Source: Negativicoccus massiliensis (lineage in GTDB: Bacteria; Bacillota; Negativicutes; Veillonellales; Negativicoccaceae). Taken from it: a stretch of 64,000 nt of DNA. The notes under the pieces were generated by a model. The model was given only the letters and a program-made list of their open reading frames with translations, was not told where the DNA came from and did no database searches. Location: the NCBI GenBank assembly GCA_900155405.1, contig LT700188.1, positions 744,001 to 808,000 of the forward strand. Direction: 5' to 3'. This document shows positions 35,888 through 44,492 of the stretch, piece by piece (the stretch's first letter is position 1; each line of letters starts with the position of its first letter). Made by a program: the position numbers and the translations under genes.

Positions 35888-36616
35888 CTATTCTCCTTTT
35901 CCCGCTGCCGGGTGCATAGGCGGCTCTTCCGTGTCCGCTTCATCTAACAGTTGTTGAAATGCATCCGCCGGGATTAATTCCGGCAACGCCCGCCACGGCT
36001 CATACCCTTGCAGTTTTTCCAAACTGCGTGAACCGGTAGCGACCGCAATCGTATACGCGCCGATTTTTTTGCCGCATTGAATATCGTGCTCCGTGTCACC
36101 GATGATAAATATTTTTTCCAGTTCCGCGCCCCACTTGGACCGCGCCAACGCGCCGGCGCGCCGCGCGACATCGATACGATTGAAATCATCACCGGCGAAG
36201 CCGCTGTAATCGAAATCGAAATAGCTCGCCAAACCGTAATGGGTGAGTTTGAGTTCCGCGCCGCGGCGACTGTTCCCCGTCAAGAGCAGCTGATCATAGT
36301 CGGGCATGCCGCTGAAATACGCCAGCAATTCTTTGACATACGGCAGAATTTTTCCTTTCGTTTCCTCCATATAGTAGAGCAGCGTTTCTTCGTATTGGCG
36401 GCTGAATTGATGCACATCGTCAAGCGTCGGTTCTTTTTGCATCACATGCCGCAGAATTTCACGGCAGATAAAATTATCCGTGCGGCCTCCCGCATCAAAT
36501 CGCGGTAACGTCGCATCCGGTCCCATCATTTCCGTCAGGGTATGCTCAATCGCAAGAAAGCCGGCATGGCCGGTATACACAAGCGTCTGGTCAATATCCC
36601 AAAAAAGTACGTTCAT
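35888..36616 (-). CDS. HAD-family hydrolase (phosphoglycolate phosphatase-like)
   Basis: 242 residues. Motif I is DIDQT (the usual DxD[GS]T with Q in the fourth place), motif II the LLLTGNSRRG stretch, and motif IV IIGDTEHDI. An alpha-helical cap lies between motifs I and II. It likely dephosphorylates a small phosphorylated metabolite. The ATG at 36614-36616 has GGGGAGG. It lies one base from the next gene and is the first in the operon running to radC. Confidence 0.85.
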   Translation of the reverse strand: MNVLFWDIDQTLVYTGHAGFLAIEHTLTEMMGPDATLPRFDAGGRTDNFICREILRHVMQKEPTLDDVHQFSRQYEETLLYYMEETKGKILPYVKELLAYFSGMPDYDQLLLTGNSRRGAELKLTHYGLASYFDFDYSGFAGDDFNRIDVARRAGALARSKWGAELEKIFIIGDTEHDIQCGKKIGAYTIAVATGSRSLEKLQGYEPWRALPELIPADAFQQLLDEADTEEPPMHPAAGKGE

Positions 36617-36757
36617 GCCATTCCTCCCCATCGATTGGTGGTGTTACGGAAGATAATATCTCATTTATTTATTATATCATACTTAAATACCGATCAGCGC
36701 CCATGAATCGGCAAAAAATAAAGGTGCACAATGTGAATTTATGACGCGGATACGATC

Positions 36758-36789
36758 AAAAAAAGACATGCGAATGCATGTCTTTTTTT
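36758..36789. terminator. Terminator of thrS-hutP
   Basis: The stem AAAAAAAGACATGC / GCATGTCTTTTTTT lies six bases after the hutP stop and is suitable for either direction. Confidence 0.85.
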
Positions 36790-36794
36790 CATTT

Positions 36795-37226
36795 TCAGAT
36801 ATTGTCATACACGGCGCGATGCCCGATGCCCGCCACCACTTCATTAAAGTGCAGCACGCCGACGGTGCCGTAAATGGCAACAACGAGGTGATCGCCTTTG
36901 CGGGCGATGGCGATTTTACCGCCGATATTTTGGCCGAGCGCTTTCATTTTAATCGCCTCGACCGCCGACTGGACCGCGCCGACGACCGCTCCTTCACCGA
37001 CGTGGGTATCGGAAACAATGCCCGTGCGCTGGGCGGCCACCACCGTATGCTCAATCAGTTTGGGCAAAATCGTGATGAACACGCCGCCGAAATCCACCGC
37101 CGCCGTTTTGAGTCCGGCTTCAGCATATTCTTTACGTAATGTGTTTTCTTCCGCGCGCGAAGACGTGAGCGCCAACTTCATGGCCGCACGACCGACATCG
37201 CTGCTGGAATATTCATGGGTACTCAT
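36795..37226 (-). CDS. hutP: HutP-family RNA-binding antiterminator
   Basis: 143 residues from MSTHEYSSSDVGRAAMKLAL, similar in length to Bacillus HutP (about 148). The core includes GGVFITILPKLIEHTVVAAQRTG, EGAVVGAVQSAVEAIK and VAIYGTVGVLHFNEVVAGIGHR. HutP binds mRNA with histidine and Mg2+ and prevents termination. No hut genes are in the window; the gene sits eight bases after thrS, so its target here is unknown. The longer frame upstream lies within thrS and is rejected. Confidence 0.88.
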   Translation of the reverse strand: MSTHEYSSSDVGRAAMKLALTSSRAEENTLRKEYAEAGLKTAAVDFGGVFITILPKLIEHTVVAAQRTGIVSDTHVGEGAVVGAVQSAVEAIKMKALGQNIGGKIAIARKGDHLVVAIYGTVGVLHFNEVVAGIGHRAVYDNI

Positions 37227-37233
37227 AAGCGCC

Positions 37234-39141
37234 TCAGTCTTGCCGTTCACGAACCGCTTTCTGCAAGTCCGCGATGAAATCTTGCAGCGCGACATCGTTG
37301 GTTTCTTCGCCCGCGCGATTGCGGATTGAAATCGACTGCGCTTCCACTTCTTTATCGCCCAAAATCAACATGTACGGTACTTTTTCCAACTGCGCGCCGC
37401 GGATTTTATAGCCGAGTTTTTCGTTGCGTTCATCCGCCTGCGCCCGTAATCCCGCCCGATTGAGTTGACGGGCCACTTTGTTGGCGTACTCCAGGTGACG
37501 CTCCGCGACCGGAATCACTTTCACCTGTACCGGCGCAAGCCAGACCGGGAATTTGCCGGCGTAGTGTTCAATCAGAATACCGATGAAACGTTCGATACTG
37601 CCGAAACCGGCGCGGTGAATCATGACCGGACGATGTTTTTCGCCATCTTCGCCGATATACGTCATGTCAAAACGTTCCGGCATCTGCATATCCAACTGGA
37701 TCGTGCCGCATTGCCAGGTACGTCCGAGTGAATCTTGAATATGGAAGTCCAGTTTCGGTCCGTAGAACGCGCCGTCGCCGGGGTTGATCTTGTACGATAC
37801 GCCCGCGGATTCGATCGCGTCATGCAAAACGGTGGTCGCTAGCTCCCACAAATCATCATCGCCCATTGAGTCTTCCGGTCGCGTGGAGAGTTCCACGTGG
37901 TATTCCAAACCGAAAGCGGAGTAAATCCGATCAAAAAGTTCGAGGACTTTCAGTACTTCTTCTTTCATCTGGCTCGGCAAAATGAACAAATGCGCATCGT
38001 CTTGCGTAAAGCAACGAACACGGAACAGACCGTGCAACGCGCCGCTCATTTCATGACGATGAACCAGGCCGAGTTCGGCGACCCGCAACGGGAAATCGCG
38101 GTAGCTCTTCGGCGAATCTTTATAGTACAGAATACCGCCCGGGCAGTTCATCGGCTTGATCGCGTAATCCTCTTCATCAATCTGCGTGAAGTACATGTTG
38201 TCGCGGTAATGATCCCAGTGACCGGAGCGCATCCACAGATCGCGATTCAAAATGACCGGAGTGGAAATTTCATCGTAGTCGTATTCGTGATGCAGCTCCC
38301 GCCAAAAGGCCAGCAACTCGTTGCGCAAAACCATTCCTTTTGGATGGAAAAACGGGAAGCCCGGGCCTTCCGGCTGGAAGCTGAACAAATCAAGTTCTTT
38401 GCCCAATTTACGATGATCACGGCGTTCCGCTTCCGCCAGCATGAACAGGTAATGATCCAATTCTTCCTGGCTTCCGAAGGCGGTACCGTAGACACGTTGC
38501 AGCATTTTATTTTTTTCATCGCCGCGCCAGTACGCGCCCGCGACGCTCATCAGTTTGAATGCTTTCACTTTGCCGGTCGACGCTACGTGCGGGCCCGCGC
38601 AAAGATCGGTGAATTCGCCCTGCGTGTAGAAAGTAATGGTTTCGTCCGCCGGCAGATCGCGGATCAGTTCTTCTTTATAGATTTCTCCCTCGGCTTTGAA
38701 ATGTTCCATCGCCGCGTCGCGTTTCATGACTTCGCGCACGAGTTTGTGGTTTTCCTTCACGATCTTTTTCATTTCTTTTTCGATCGCGGGGAAATCGTCC
38801 GGCGAGAACACATGCTCGGTGTCCATGTCGTAGTAAAAGCCGTTATCGATCGCCGGTCCGATCGCGAGTTTCGTCTCCGGCCACAGGCGCAAAATCGCTT
38901 GCGCCATAATATGCGCCGCCGTATGACGGATCGCGTGCAAGCCTTCGGGGCTCGCGCCGTCAAAAAATTCGACTTGCGCGCCGTCGACGACCGGACGTGA
39001 TAAGTCCGTCAACTCACCGTCGACTTTCGCGACGACCATTTTTTTCGCCATACTGTTGCTGATCGCTTTCGCGACATCCAGCCAGCTGCTTTCGTTTGCT
39101 ACCTCGCGTACGCTGCCGTCCGCCAAGTGGATTTTTGCCAT
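37234..39141 (-). CDS. thrS: Threonyl-tRNA synthetase
   Basis: 635 residues: a TGS domain (MAKIHLADGSVREV), an editing domain with HIMAQAIL, and the class II core with motifs 2 and 3 (RVRCFTQDDAHLF, HRAGFGSIERFIGILIEHY). A C-terminal anticodon-binding domain follows. It charges tRNA-Thr. The ATG at 39139-39141 follows AAAAGGAG; the 23 codons upstream would run through the T-box terminator. Controlled by the T-box described next. Confidence 0.97.
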   Translation of the reverse strand: MAKIHLADGSVREVANESSWLDVAKAISNSMAKKMVVAKVDGELTDLSRPVVDGAQVEFFDGASPEGLHAIRHTAAHIMAQAILRLWPETKLAIGPAIDNGFYYDMDTEHVFSPDDFPAIEKEMKKIVKENHKLVREVMKRDAAMEHFKAEGEIYKEELIRDLPADETITFYTQGEFTDLCAGPHVASTGKVKAFKLMSVAGAYWRGDEKNKMLQRVYGTAFGSQEELDHYLFMLAEAERRDHRKLGKELDLFSFQPEGPGFPFFHPKGMVLRNELLAFWRELHHEYDYDEISTPVILNRDLWMRSGHWDHYRDNMYFTQIDEEDYAIKPMNCPGGILYYKDSPKSYRDFPLRVAELGLVHRHEMSGALHGLFRVRCFTQDDAHLFILPSQMKEEVLKVLELFDRIYSAFGLEYHVELSTRPEDSMGDDDLWELATTVLHDAIESAGVSYKINPGDGAFYGPKLDFHIQDSLGRTWQCGTIQLDMQMPERFDMTYIGEDGEKHRPVMIHRAGFGSIERFIGILIEHYAGKFPVWLAPVQVKVIPVAERHLEYANKVARQLNRAGLRAQADERNEKLGYKIRGAQLEKVPYMLILGDKEVEAQSISIRNRAGEETNDVALQDFIADLQKAVRERQD

Positions 39142-39160
39142 AGTATCTGCTCCTTTTGTA

Positions 39161-39399
39161 ATAAAAAAACTTTCGCCCCAAATGGGACGAAAGTTAATTC
39201 GCGGTTCCACCCAAGTTAATCCGTACGGATTCTCTCGATCGTGATAACGGGTCGGCCCGGCCGTTCATTTCCGAACGGCGACTCCAAGGCGGTAACAATC
39301 ACTGTGGTAACGAGCGCTTGCAGCCGTGACGCTCTTCTCTTGAGTTACCGGGCAATGACGGTCATGTCCTTTTCGTGGTCATTGAAATCTTTTGATATT
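39161..39399 (-). promoter_or_regulatory. T-box riboswitch of thrS
   Basis: The minus strand carries the conserved T-box sequence GGGTGGAACCGCG (39200-39212) followed by a terminator AACTTTCGTCCC / GGGGCGAAAGTT with a T7 tract (39161-39196). A large upstream stem-I region contains GGTAAC / GTTACC pairing and ACC (Thr) triplets. Uncharged tRNA-Thr would stabilise the antiterminator and permit thrS-hutP expression. The exact specifier loop could not be fixed by eye. Confidence 0.93.
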
Positions 39400-39405
39400 G
39401 TCAGT

Positions 39406-39434
39406 ATTGTACGTCTATTTCTGTGATTTGTCAA
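39406..39434 (-). promoter_or_regulatory. thrS promoter
   Basis: TTGACA (39429-39434), 17-base spacer, TACAAT (39406-39411). The -35 lies inside the end of the upstream gene. Confidence 0.8.
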
Positions 39435-40140
39435 GCGGCGGCAAGGGCGGCGGTAATGTATCCGTGAACGAATCTTGCGGAATTTCCGGCCGCGTTTTCC
39501 CGACGGAATAATTTTGAATGACGACAATCGGTGTTTTTTGGCTGGCGTTGCCGAACGGATTATCGATCAAAAGTCGCGCGATTTCCTGCGCGTCGATGCC
39601 TTTGCTCGTGCCCAGTACCGCGCTTCTCTTCAAATCATTCACATCCGCAATCACGGCGCCGTGGCAACCGAGACGGTCAGTGATCTCATCGCAGACCTCA
39701 TCCGTTTCATCCGGACCGTACACGATGCATTTGTCAAACGGAGGCATCGTTCCCGTGACATCGTCAACCAGCGACGCCTGTCGGCAATGCGCATACCATA
39801 CACCGCGTTTGCCGAATAGTTTCGCGATAAAGCCGACGATGAACCAAAAGAGCATGCGCCATTCGCCTTCCGCGTTCATCGCGGCCTGCATGCCGTAAAT
39901 GGTCGACATCGAACCTTCCGCTGGCACAAAACGATTCATCAGGCGCGCTTGCCAGGAAACTTTCACATCTTCCGGACGCACATAGCGGCCCTGCGTGATC
40001 GCGACTACGCTTTCCGCCACGCACACCACATCATGCGGCCCGATCAAAAAATGTCCGTACTCATATACGACATCGGCGATGTCGTCCGCCGCCGTCAAAA
40101 TACGCGTCGGAATCGGGATGAGTTTCATCTGTTCGTTCAT
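39415..40140 (-). CDS. F420-0:gamma-glutamyl ligase-like protein (CofE family)
   Basis: 241 residues with the CofE fold signature: LIPIPTRILTAADD, then DVVCVAESVVAITQGR and GSMSTIYGMQ near the middle, and a C-terminal Pro-rich tail. In methanogens and actinobacteria CofE adds glutamates to coenzyme F420. Firmicutes such as this are not known to make F420, and no other F420 gene is here, so the true substrate is open. It is coupled (stop/start overlap) to the membrane protein gene upstream. Confidence 0.7.
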   Translation of the reverse strand: MNEQMKLIPIPTRILTAADDIADVVYEYGHFLIGPHDVVCVAESVVAITQGRYVRPEDVKVSWQARLMNRFVPAEGSMSTIYGMQAAMNAEGEWRMLFWFIVGFIAKLFGKRGVWYAHCRQASLVDDVTGTMPPFDKCIVYGPDETDEVCDEITDRLGCHGAVIADVNDLKRSAVLGTSKGIDAQEIARLLIDNPFGNASQKTPIVVIQNYSVGKTRPEIPQDSFTDTLPPPLPPLDKSQK

Positions 40141-40736
40141 CAGCGTGCCCCTTTCTCCTGCAACAGCGACTGGCGTAAATTCACACCGGAAACGACGAAG
40201 CGGGTGCGTTCATAACGGGCATCGCTGCGTCCGTACACGTTGTAAACCACATCGATCGGAAATTCCCCAAGATCTTCCATCGTCGTACCGATCCGACCGT
40301 CCAATGAGCGCAGTGTGACAACAACATTCAATGCCACTTCTTTTTTGCGAGGCACTAGGTACGCTTCCCAATACCCGTCATCGCGAGGTTCATCCGCTCG
40401 CGATAAGAAGGTGTCGACGCGTAATGACGGATACTGTTCCCGCGGCAAATAGGCCCGCGGAAAGCAATCCATCACGGTCCCCTGTTGACGACCGATATTG
40501 CGCAATACCGCTTCGATCGTAAATGTCACTTCCGTCGGCGTCACATTCGTAACGACCAGCGGCGGCTGCGGAACGGCGCGGCGGTAGCCTTTGCGTTCAC
40601 CGCGGCGCGCGCCGGGGAAGAACACTTTCCACTTCGCGTCTCCCTGCCGCGCCGCATGCAACGCCGCCAACAGCTGTACGACAGCGATAATAACAAGAAC
40701 GGCAATAATAAGATTCAGTAAGTAATAGCCCCACAT
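40140..40736 (-). CDS. Membrane-anchored protein of unknown function
   Basis: 198 residues. A single N-terminal helix (YYLLNLIIAVLVIIAVVQLL) is followed by a basic stretch and a beta-rich soluble domain (VVTNVTPTEVTFTIEAVLRN). It reads like a small immunoglobulin-like domain, but no family is recognised. Its stop codon overlaps the start of the F420-ligase-like gene; the two may work together. Confidence 0.6.
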   Translation of the reverse strand: MWGYYLLNLIIAVLVIIAVVQLLAALHAARQGDAKWKVFFPGARRGERKGYRRAVPQPPLVVTNVTPTEVTFTIEAVLRNIGRQQGTVMDCFPRAYLPREQYPSLRVDTFLSRADEPRDDGYWEAYLVPRKKEVALNVVVTLRSLDGRIGTTMEDLGEFPIDVVYNVYGRSDARYERTRFVVSGVNLRQSLLQEKGAR

Positions 40737-40743
40737 GTTTGCT

Positions 40744-41487
40744 TCACTCCTCGATCGTCACTTGACGGGCCGCGGCGTTCGGTCCGAATAAGCGGGAGAC
40801 CCACATGGCCGCGCGGCCTTCCTGCGTAAATGTATACTCTGTTCGGCCACTGCCTTGCGCCTGCTCGCCCAACGCGTGACGAGCCGCTTTCGCCGTCGCC
40901 TGCGCCGGATCAATGAATCGGCACGATGGCGAAAGTTTCTGCCAATCGCTTATGATCAGCGGATAATGCGTGCAACCGAGAATCGCCGCGTCACATTCAG
41001 AAAGCAACGAGCGGCACTCTTCCAGCAACTGCCCGATCTCTTCACGGCGGTTGTGTTCAATCGCCGAAGCCAAGCCGGGGCATGCGTGCGCCACCACATC
41101 GACTGCCGGATAACGCTCCGCTAGCGATTGTTGGTAATTTCCCTTGGCGATCGTCGCCGGCGTCGCGAACACGGCCACGCGTTTTTCCGCGGGCCACAAT
41201 GCGACATCCGTTTGCATGCCGATCACCGGTATGGGCAATTCGCGTCGCAACAAATCCAACGCCTGCACCGTAATCGTATTGCAGGCGACCACCAGTCCCG
41301 TCACTTCATGCGCTAACAGCCATTTCCCCAACTGCAGAGAGTACTTTTTAATTTCTTCCGGCGTTCGCGTACCATAGGGATTGCGCGCGGTGTCGCCCAA
41401 GTAGAAAAAATCCGCCTGCGGCATCGCCTGACGCAGCTCTTTCAATACGGAAAGACCGCCCACGCCGGAATCGATAACGCCGATCAT
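40744..41487 (-). CDS. murI: Glutamate racemase
   Basis: 247 residues. Both catalytic cysteines are in place, in VACNTITVQ and LGCTHYPLI. The N-terminal IGVIDSGVGGLSVLKEL and LGDTARNPYG are typical. It supplies D-glutamate for peptidoglycan. It starts within the end of the thioesterase gene (4-base overlap). Confidence 0.95.
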   Translation of the reverse strand: MIGVIDSGVGGLSVLKELRQAMPQADFFYLGDTARNPYGTRTPEEIKKYSLQLGKWLLAHEVTGLVVACNTITVQALDLLRRELPIPVIGMQTDVALWPAEKRVAVFATPATIAKGNYQQSLAERYPAVDVVAHACPGLASAIEHNRREEIGQLLEECRSLLSECDAAILGCTHYPLIISDWQKLSPSCRFIDPAQATAKAARHALGEQAQGSGRTEYTFTQEGRAAMWVSRLFGPNAAARQVTIEE

Positions 41488-41903
41488 TCGGCATCCTCCG
41501 ACTCCATCATCGCCCGCAAACCATCATAGTATTTCATCGGCAAGCGTATGATTTTGCCCGTTTCGACCGATGTAAAAGTGCCTTTCGTCTTGCCCGTGAC
41601 AATGGTCGCGCCGTCTTTCGGACGCACGATTTCATACGCGAAGACGATTTGCGCCCTCGTCAGCTTGATGAGTTTCGCACGAACTTCAAGCTCATCATCA
41701 TAATACGATGAATGGTGGTAATCCACTTCCACATGTAAAATCGGAAAGACGATTTCATCACGCATCATGTCGCCAAGCGGAATGCCCGCCTGACGAAAAA
41801 ACTCCACACGCGCGGCTTCAAACCATAAAATATAGTTAGCATGGTGCGTAACCTGCATGCCGTCCGTGTGATAAAAACGTACCCGTACGGGATAGGAAAA
41901 CAT
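41484..41903 (-). CDS. Acyl-CoA thioesterase (YbgC/4HBT type)
   Basis: 139 residues, one hotdog domain: VRFYHTDGMQVTHHANYILWFEAAR contains the catalytic Asp. It hydrolyses acyl-CoAs of unknown chain length in the cytoplasm. Start: the third nearby ATG (41901-41903, MFSYPVRVRFY), best spaced from AAAGGA; the two upstream ATGs add at most three residues. Confidence 0.87.
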   Translation of the reverse strand: MFSYPVRVRFYHTDGMQVTHHANYILWFEAARVEFFRQAGIPLGDMMRDEIVFPILHVEVDYHHSSYYDDELEVRAKLIKLTRAQIVFAYEIVRPKDGATIVTGKTKGTFTSVETGKIIRLPMKYYDGLRAMMESEDAE

Positions 41904-42034
41904 AATCATCATCCTTTATTTCTTATTCATACTCATAATACTATTTATTGTAGTCGCGCGCCCGCGGAATGTCAAAGAAACTTGCCGTTTTGTCGGCACT
42001 TGCGTATACTGAAAACAAAAACGAGGAACTTGCC

Positions 42035-42229
42035 ATGATGATTATTTGCCCTTATTGCAAAAAAGAACTGACTCTTTTTCAAAGTCAGGTGGAACGTCGA
42101 CGCGGACGCATTCGCTGTGTCGGTTGCAGCGCCGTGATCCCCTATGACCTCGATCGCGGCCAAAGGCGTCGGCGCACCTTACCCGGTCTGCCGCCGCTCA
42201 CGCCGCGCGAACCGCGAAAAGAGCAATAA
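42035..42229 (+). CDS. Small zinc-ribbon-like protein
   Basis: 64 residues with two CxxC pairs (CPYCKKE and CVGCSA) that could hold one Zn2+, and a basic, Pro-rich C-terminus. The ATG at 42035 has GAGGA seven bases upstream. Such proteins may bind nucleic acid or a partner protein; no function is assigned. Confidence 0.6.
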   Translation: MMIICPYCKKELTLFQSQVERRRGRIRCVGCSAVIPYDLDRGQRRRRTLPGLPPLTPREPRKEQ

Positions 42230-42266
42230 CTTTATCCGACCGTCGGTCGACTTGTACCGACAAAAT

Positions 42267-42298
42267 AAAAAGCGCTTACCTCAAGGTAAGCGCTTTTT
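42267..42298. terminator. Bidirectional terminator
   Basis: AAAAAGCGCTTACC, loop TCAA, GGTAAGCGCTTTTT, between two convergent genes. Confidence 0.88.
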
Positions 42299-42299
42299 C

Positions 42300-42629
42300 T
42301 CAACCCGGAAAAAATTTCTTCGCCTTCATCACATGTTCCGGTCGGATATATTTATCCGCAATTTTCATCGCGCCGGCGATGACCGCCGCATCATCCAACC
42401 AACCGATGCCCGCAATAAAATCCGGTAAAAGGTCGCCCGGCGTAATCATATACCCCAGCGTCCCTAGAATGGCAAGGCGCACAAAATTCGGCGTCCGCGA
42501 GTCGCGCAGACAATAAAACAAGACAACCGCCTGACGCAAGAATCCCGCTCGTTTGCCCAGCGTTCCGAAATAGCCGAAAAACTTTTTGGCCGAATACATA
42601 CGGAATAAGAGTTTGAACAATCTTCCCAT
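42300..42629 (-). CDS. YkvA-family (DUF1232) membrane protein
   Basis: 109 residues with the DUF1232 core (RLAILGTLGYMITPGDLLPDFI, GWLDDAAVI). The family is small, membrane-associated and of unknown function. It is the last gene of the likely three-gene unit with the two LEA-like proteins upstream; 14 bases separate it from the next. Confidence 0.85.
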   Translation of the reverse strand: MGRLFKLLFRMYSAKKFFGYFGTLGKRAGFLRQAVVLFYCLRDSRTPNFVRLAILGTLGYMITPGDLLPDFIAGIGWLDDAAVIAGAMKIADKYIRPEHVMKAKKFFPG

Positions 42630-42643
42630 AGAGATGTTCCCCC

Positions 42644-42880
42644 TTACTTCGTGGCTTCGTGAATTTCCTGTTTAACCTTTTCCGCCGCGTCTTCAACGCT
42701 TTGTTTGGCGTCGGCATAAGCGCCTTTTGCTTTCGCGCCGTATTCGTCCGCTTTCGCTTTCGCTTTATCGGCCAATTCGCCGCCGTCCGGCTCCGCCTTT
42801 TCCGCTTCGTATCTGGCTTTAGCGGCCAGTTCTTCCGCTTTTGCTTCGGCTTTCATTTTCATGTTATCCAAGTCGCTCAT
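42644..42880 (-). CDS. Small LEA-like charged helical protein
   Basis: 78 residues of almost pure amphipathic helix rich in Ala, Lys and Glu (KAEAKAEELAAKARYEAEKAE...). It resembles plant group-3 LEA or apolipoprotein-type repeats and is likely disordered in water. Good AGGAACTC-type site. Its composition matches the C-terminal half of the next protein upstream. A protective or envelope-related role is possible but unproven. Confidence 0.6.
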   Translation of the reverse strand: MSDLDNMKMKAEAKAEELAAKARYEAEKAEPDGGELADKAKAKADEYGAKAKGAYADAKQSVEDAAEKVKQEIHEATK

Positions 42881-42926
42881 CAGAGTTCCTCCCCCCGGGC
42901 CGTGCCCGTTTCAAAATAGATTCCGA

Positions 42927-44276
42927 TTATTTCTTTGCTTTGCCTTTTGCGAATTTTTCATGCGCTTCGATGCGTTCTTCATTGGCCGCATTGGCCGGAT
43001 TTTCCTTTAGTTCCACTTCTTCCGGTGTTTCCACTACGATGCGGTCTTCACCGTCCGGACCGAATTTCGTCGCTTCTACGCGAGCTTCGACTTTGTCCTT
43101 GAATGTTTCCGCTTTATCCGCTGCTTCTTCTTTCGCTTCCGCGGCCTTCTCTTTCACTTCGGCCGCTTTTTCCCGGACGTCGTCTTTTAATTCCGCCGCT
43201 TTGTCGGCCGCTTCTTCTTTCGCTTCCGCGGCCTTCTCTTTGGCTTCCGCCGCTTTTTCCTGGACGCGTTCTTTCAATTCCGCCGCTTTATCGGCCGCTT
43301 CCTCTTTCACTTCGGCGGCTTTCACTTTGGCTTCCGCGGCTTTTTCCTGCACGCGATCTTTTAATTCCGCTACTTTATCTTCGGCTTTAGCCTGCCAATC
43401 CACGGATTTTTCTTTCACTTCACCCGCTTTTTGTTGCGCCTGATCTTTCAGTAATTCCGCGCGCGATTTGGCATCGGCGCCGGCTTCGCTGACGCGTTCT
43501 TTGACTTCGCTCGCCAGTTCTTCCGCCGTATCTTTAGTGACTTCAAAAATACCTTTCGCCAACGCTTTTTTATCGTCGATCTGCTCCTGCGATACGCCGA
43601 AGGTCAACAGCAATTCCGTCAACGCTTTGTCGGCCGTGCCCAAGAATTTGTGCACTTTGGCCTGACCGGCATAGTCTTCCATGAAGTCCTGCGTTTCGTC
43701 GCCCAACGGCTCGTCTTTTTTGACATCGTTGGCGATTTCTTCGACTTTTTCCTCGCCTTCCTGTTTCAGGTCTTCAAATTTTTCCACATACGGTTTGATA
43801 TCGAGCGGCAAGCCGTCTTTAATCCACGACTGCGCCACACGACCGACACCGTAGGTGACGGAAACGGCGACCGGCAAACCGACGCCCGGAATCGGAATCA
43901 TCATCGCGGCGATAGAGCCGACGACACGCGCGCCGAACGCGCCGAGAAAACTCATAATGGTACGATCCGAAAGATTGACATCGTACACTTTCGCCAGTCG
44001 GCTGATCATATATACTTCATTGGCCATCAAAGCGATTCCACCCAAAAACGGCGTCATCGAAATGACACCCGCTCGCGCGGCGCCCCAGCGGATTAAATTT
44101 TCCGCTTCTAGGTCGCGTTCATCATGAACGACCGGCGCTTCCGGCGCCACCGGCTTCGTTTTCACTTGCGGTGCCGGGACGTGCGCACCTAATTTTTCCA
44201 CGTTTTCTTGCGCTTCCGCCGTCGGACGAATGTCTTCATGCTCCGGATTCTTAATTTTTCGTTTGTCTGTTGACAT
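42927..44276 (-). CDS. DUF697-like membrane protein with LEA-like repeat tail
   Basis: 449 residues. The N-terminal half has two hydrophobic stretches (ARAGVISMTPFLGGIALMANEV and GARVVGSIAAMMIPIPGVGLP) resembling the DUF697-like domain. The C-terminal half, from about residue 250, is long charged repeats of AAELKERVQEKAAEAKEKAA type (11-residue periodicity), predicted as helix or coiled coil. Start ATG 44274-44276 with AAGGGG. The fusion of a membrane anchor with a LEA-like tail is unusual. Confidence 0.65.
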   Translation of the reverse strand: MSTDKRKIKNPEHEDIRPTAEAQENVEKLGAHVPAPQVKTKPVAPEAPVVHDERDLEAENLIRWGAARAGVISMTPFLGGIALMANEVYMISRLAKVYDVNLSDRTIMSFLGAFGARVVGSIAAMMIPIPGVGLPVAVSVTYGVGRVAQSWIKDGLPLDIKPYVEKFEDLKQEGEEKVEEIANDVKKDEPLGDETQDFMEDYAGQAKVHKFLGTADKALTELLLTFGVSQEQIDDKKALAKGIFEVTKDTAEELASEVKERVSEAGADAKSRAELLKDQAQQKAGEVKEKSVDWQAKAEDKVAELKDRVQEKAAEAKVKAAEVKEEAADKAAELKERVQEKAAEAKEKAAEAKEEAADKAAELKDDVREKAAEVKEKAAEAKEEAADKAETFKDKVEARVEATKFGPDGEDRIVVETPEEVELKENPANAANEERIEAHEKFAKGKAKK

Positions 44277-44428
44277 ATGATTCACCCCTTCGCAAAAATA
44301 ATTCTTCTGTCTTTATTGTACCACAATTGCCGCTAACTGACCCCAAAAGCAATGTGAAAAACTCACTTTAATGCGATGTTAATCAATCAGTCGGGCATGT
44401 TCACGCTCCCGAGGATCTTGTTTTTTCA

Positions 44429-44492
44429 CATGGTAATGCAGCGTAATGCAGCGAGGTCGATCATCGGCGCTCGACCTCGCTGCATTACCATG
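44429..44492. repeat. Long inverted repeat with internal duplication
   Basis: The right arm (44471-44492) pairs fully with the left arm (44429-44460) except for a 10-base insert in the left arm, which is a direct duplication of TAATGCAGCG. The inner 18 pairs are perfect around a 10-base loop. The right arm includes the stop codon of the SDR gene. There is no T tract on either side, so it is not a normal terminator. The rest of the gap (44286-44484) shows no gene. Confidence 0.75.
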
